Shown in pieces: positions 5,363-7,786 of a stretch of 7,786 bases of DNA (position 1 is the stretch's first letter; each line of letters starts with the position of its first letter). The notes beneath the pieces were generated by a model. It did no database searches. It was given only the letters and a program-made list of their open reading frames with translations, and was not told the DNA's origin. Source of the stretch: Polyangiaceae bacterium (GTDB taxonomy: Bacteria; Myxococcota; Polyangia; Polyangiales; Polyangiaceae); the NCBI GenBank assembly GCA_025936205.1, contig JAICTU010000438.1, positions 1 through 7,786 of the forward strand, read 5' to 3'. A program made the translations under genes and the position numbers.

Positions 5363-7006
5363 ATGAACGACAGAATGAAGCTGGGAGCTCTGCTGGGCCT
5401 GCTCGTTGCTTGTTCCGGCGGCACCATCTCCAATGGCGATGGCGGGGCCAAGACGGGTGGCAGCAGCCAGCCTTTCGGCACGGTGGCGCCTGTCCCGCTG
5501 GAGCAAGAGACGCGGCTCGTGCGCCTCTCGCACCAGCAGTATGCGAACACGCTCTCGGACCTGTTTGGCGCTTCCGGCGGCCAGGATCTGTCATTCGCGC
5601 CGGACTCCCTCAACGGCTTCAAGTTCGACACCAGCAATGATCTGCGCGTCGATGCCCGCTCGGGGCCGGAGTACCGTGCCTCTGCCGAAGAGCTGGCCGC
5701 GCGCGCCGCGAACGACGCGAGCGTCTTCGGGCGCATCGTCACCTGCAATACGTCCGATGCCGCCTGTCCCAATCAGTTCATCCAGAGCTTTGGCGAGCGC
5801 GCGTTCCGTCGTCCGCTGAGCGCCGCGGAGCTGGGCCGTTTCCGCGCGCTGTTCGACCAGGGCGGAGAGCTGGGCAATGGCGGTGATCCATTCCACGAGG
5901 GCGTGCAGCTGGTGCTGGAAGCCATGCTGCAGTCGCCGCAGTTTTTGTATCGCGCCGTGCTCAGCGACGGGCAGCTGAAGAACGGCCGCAGCAGCATCGA
6001 CGACTGGGAGATGGCCTCGCGGCTCTCGTATTTCCTGTACGACTCGATGCCCGATGCGCAGCTGTTTCAGCGCGCGCGCGCCGGCGAGTTGCACACCGAC
6101 GACCAGATCGCGGGCGAGGTGACGCGCATGCTCGGAGACGCGCGCGTCTCCAGCAAGTTCGTGTCCTTCCACGAGCAGCTCTGGCAGTTCGGTCGTTATG
6201 CGAAGATCGCGCCCGACACGGCGACCTACAAGAACCTGCCCGACCAGTTCGTCGATCGCCTGTTGAACGCCTCGGACGCATTCCTGGCTGAGGTGATCGA
6301 CAACAATGGCGGGCTGGAGGAGTTCCTGACCGCTCCGTATGCCTTTGCAGACAGCAAGCTCGCGCCGCTCTACGGCAAGAGCGCCAGCGGTGACACGCCG
6401 ACCCGCATCGACTTCGACAAGGGCGAGCGCGCGGGGTTCTTGATGCAGGCGGGCTTCCTGGCCTCCAACGCCTATGCCATCAAGACCGACCCGATCCATC
6501 GCGGGCTGTTCATCCTGCGCGACGTGTTGTGCCGCGCGATTCCCGATCCCCCGCCGGGCGCCGCGACCACTCCGCCCCCGCCCGCGACGACCCCGATCGT
6601 GACCACGCGCGACGAGGTGAGCTTGCTCACGGGGCAGCAGTACTGCCCGACCTGCCACGGCCAGATCAACGAGCCAGGCTTCTCCTTCGAAGGCTTTGAC
6701 GCCATCGGCCGCGCTCGCACGCAGGACAACGGCCAGAACGTGGACACGACCGGCAGCATCATCGTGGACGGCGACGAGGTTCCCTTCCAGGACGCGAGCG
6801 ATCTGGTCGAGGCGCTCGCGCAGAGCGACGAGGCGCGCAGCTGCTACGTCGCGCGCTGGCTGGAGTTCGCCAACGGGCGCGAGTTCGCGACCGTCGACGT
6901 TGCGCTGCGCGATCGCTTGGCCAAGCAAGCCATGGGCGTGAAGGAGCTGGTCACGACGCTGGCGACCTCGCCGGAGTTCCGCAGCCGGGTGGAGGCGGGG
7001 CAGTGA
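5363..7006 (+). CDS. DUF1592-family lipoprotein (DUF1587/1595/1592/1588/1585) with CxxCH motif
   Basis: A 547-residue exported protein of the multi-DUF family common in Planctomycetes and myxobacteria; its biochemical function is unknown. The signal peptide (KLGALLGLLVAC) ends in a good lipobox, LVAC, with Cys17 lipidated. A Gly/Ser/Thr/Pro-rich linker runs to about 48. Recognisable regions follow in the usual order: DUF1587-like RLVRLSHQQYANTLSDLFG (51-69), DUF1595-like GERAFRRPLSAAELGRF to LQSPQFLYR (144-197), DUF1592 from DDWEMASRLSYFLYD to FADSKLAPLYG (213-338), DUF1588 from RAGFLMQAGFL to GFSFEGFDAIGR (356-450) with the Pro-rich stretch at 394-411, and DUF1585 (about 470-545). Cys428-Pro-Thr-Cys431-His432 matches the CxxCH form of a c-type haem site, which DUF1588 commonly conserves; haem binding is not proven. 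Two possible starts, ATG 5363 and ATG 5375, both have weak ribosome binding sites and give the same mature protein. Its stop overlaps the DUF1552 start. Confidence 0.95.
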   Translation: MNDRMKLGALLGLLVACSGGTISNGDGGAKTGGSSQPFGTVAPVPLEQETRLVRLSHQQYANTLSDLFGASGGQDLSFAPDSLNGFKFDTSNDLRVDARSGPEYRASAEELAARAANDASVFGRIVTCNTSDAACPNQFIQSFGERAFRRPLSAAELGRFRALFDQGGELGNGGDPFHEGVQLVLEAMLQSPQFLYRAVLSDGQLKNGRSSIDDWEMASRLSYFLYDSMPDAQLFQRARAGELHTDDQIAGEVTRMLGDARVSSKFVSFHEQLWQFGRYAKIAPDTATYKNLPDQFVDRLLNASDAFLAEVIDNNGGLEEFLTAPYAFADSKLAPLYGKSASGDTPTRIDFDKGERAGFLMQAGFLASNAYAIKTDPIHRGLFILRDVLCRAIPDPPPGAATTPPPPATTPIVTTRDEVSLLTGQQYCPTCHGQINEPGFSFEGFDAIGRARTQDNGQNVDTTGSIIVDGDEVPFQDASDLVEALAQSDEARSCYVARWLEFANGREFATVDVALRDRLAKQAMGVKELVTTLATSPEFRSRVEAGQ

Positions 7007-7786
7007 TGAACCAGAGGAGCAGCAAGAGGAGAACCGTGAGCGACTACACCAGCAGGCCCATGGGCGACGGGCGCGTCAGCTCGCTCTCGCGGCGGCGCTT
7101 CCTGCGCGGCTTTGGCGGGGTGGTGCTCGGCTTGCCCTTCCTGGAGACGTTTGCCCCGCGCAGCGCCCAGGCGCAGGCGGCGCAAGCCATCAAGCGCTTC
7201 GGCGTGTTCTTCGCCTGCAATGGCGTGAACATGGACCGCTGGTTCCCGACCACGAGCTTCGGCGCTCTCAGCGCACAGAGCCTGGTCGGCACCGCCAACG
7301 AGCCGCTCGACGCCCTGCGCGACAAGCTCCTGTACCCGCGCGGTGTACACATGAGCCCGCGCGGCTTCGGGCGCGACAATGGCGGCGGCGACGACCACGG
7401 CAAGGGCATGGCGCACAAGCTGACGGCCCAGTTCGCGGACTCGAACAACTGGCTCGCCCAGGGGCCGAGCGTGGATCACGTGATCGCCGCGCAGATCAAC
7501 CCGGGCACGGCCGGCGCGCGCCGCCCGCCGTTGAACCTGCTGGTGGGGCGCCCCGGCGGCTACAAGGGGCTCGATTTCAGCTCCTACAGCGAAGCGGGCC
7601 GGGCCGTCGCCGGCATCAACAACCCGTGGACCGCGTACTCGCAGTTCATCAACCTGAATAGTGCGAGCCCGGATGCGGCGGCGGCCAACGACAAGCTGAC
7701 CCAGCGCCGGCAGAGCGTGCTCGACCTGGTGAAGGCGCAGTTCGACGACCTGAAGCTGAAGGGCCTGAGCTCCGACGACCAGCACA
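7006..7786 (+). CDS. DUF1552 family protein with Tat signal, C-terminal part missing (runs off window end)
   Basis: The frame opens at ATG 7006-7008, which overlaps the TGA of the DUF1592 gene (TGATG), and stays open for 260 codons to the window edge, about 55-60% of the usual family length. The N-terminus carries a twin-arginine signal: SRRRFLRG at 28-35, a hydrophobic segment (FGGVVLGLPFLETFA, 36-50) and an AQA-type cleavage site near 54-57, so the protein is exported folded. Family-typical segments follow: IKRFGVFFACNGVNMDRWFP (62-81), LRDKLLYPRGVH and the Gly/Asp/His-rich GGGDDHGKGMAHKLTA. Function is unknown; members are typically found beside DUF1592 proteins, as here. The start is ambiguous: GGAGG at 6991-6995 serves the ATG, but an in-frame GTG at 7036 is preceded by a stronger GAGGAG four bases away. 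Both keep the whole Tat signal. Confidence 0.93.
   Translation, partial: MNQRSSKRRTVSDYTSRPMGDGRVSSLSRRRFLRGFGGVVLGLPFLETFAPRSAQAQAAQAIKRFGVFFACNGVNMDRWFPTTSFGALSAQSLVGTANEPLDALRDKLLYPRGVHMSPRGFGRDNGGGDDHGKGMAHKLTAQFADSNNWLAQGPSVDHVIAAQINPGTAGARRPPLNLLVGRPGGYKGLDFSSYSEAGRAVAGINNPWTAYSQFINLNSASPDAAAANDKLTQRRQSVLDLVKAQFDDLKLKGLSSDDQH
7024..7038 (+). promoter_or_regulatory. Strong internal ribosome binding site and alternative GTG start of the DUF1552 gene
   Basis: AAGAGGAG (7024-7031) lies four bases before an in-frame GTG (7036-7038), codon 11 of the longer version. A second GAGGAG at 7014-7019 precedes it. Starting here would shorten the long basic stretch before the Tat motif, making it more typical. 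The ATG at 7006 has the looser GGAGG at ten bases but the stop-start overlap expected of coupled translation. Confidence 0.4.

Noticed and set aside
4063..5772. 569-codon open frame on the minus strand opposite the aminopeptidase gene and the start of the DUF1592 gene
   Set aside because: Same third-base-opposite-first-base frame relation over the aminopeptidase gene, with no signal, domain or ribosome binding support; the opposite strand has well-recognised families.
5591..6928. 445-codon open frame on the minus strand opposite the DUF1592 gene
   Set aside because: Shadow frame with the same codon-phase relation; no recognisable protein features.
6844..7785. Minus-strand open frame opposite the DUF1552 gene
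   Set aside because: Shadow of the Tat-signal-bearing DUF1552 frame, which has clear family segments and a coupled start.
1..7786. CRISPR array, tRNA/rRNA, insertion sequence, toxin-antitoxin or defence genes
   Set aside because: No regularly spaced repeats, no tRNA-like cloverleaf or rRNA sequence, no transposase or terminal repeats with duplicated target, and no nuclease, methylase or toxin motifs in any credible gene.

Overview
The window is GC-rich, tightly packed bacterial DNA with six protein-coding genes and no RNA gene, CRISPR array, insertion sequence or phage gene that I can recognise. A DUF1592/DUF1552 couplet, several small lipoproteins and a cysteine-containing lipoprotein of a type I associate with Polyangia point to a myxobacterium (Myxococcota, probably Polyangia). 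Planctomycetes also carry DUF1592/DUF1552 pairs, so the assignment is an inference from gene content, not from a marker gene.

Layout. Positions 1-3841 are on the minus strand. Read in the direction of transcription they are: a lipoprotein of unknown function with six non-lipid cysteines (3841-3023), a family GH3 beta-glucosidase-type hydrolase (2928-697), and a second lipoprotein with a charged linker whose 3' end lies outside the window (435-1). From 3842 to 4011 there is a divergent intergenic region. The plus strand then carries a lipoprotein metallopeptidase of the 'putative aminopeptidase' family PF10023/COG4324 (4012-5202), a 160-base gap with two adjacent hairpins, a lipoprotein of DUF1587/1595/1592/1588/1585 composition with a CxxCH motif (5363-7006), and, overlapping its stop codon in TGATG, a Tat-exported DUF1552 protein cut off by the window end (7006-7786).

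How the genes relate. Five of the six products carry an export signal (four lipoproteins, one Tat substrate), so this is mainly an envelope and periplasm neighbourhood; only the GH3 enzyme lacks one. The only clear functional unit is the DUF1592-DUF1552 pair, which is translationally coupled and whose function is unknown. The GH3 enzyme and the aminopeptidase could both serve nutrient turnover, but nothing in the sequence ties them into one pathway.

I did not find a clear-cut new system. The most worthwhile leads are the coupled DUF1592/DUF1552 pair with its possible haem site and structured leader, and the cysteine-containing orphan lipoprotein.
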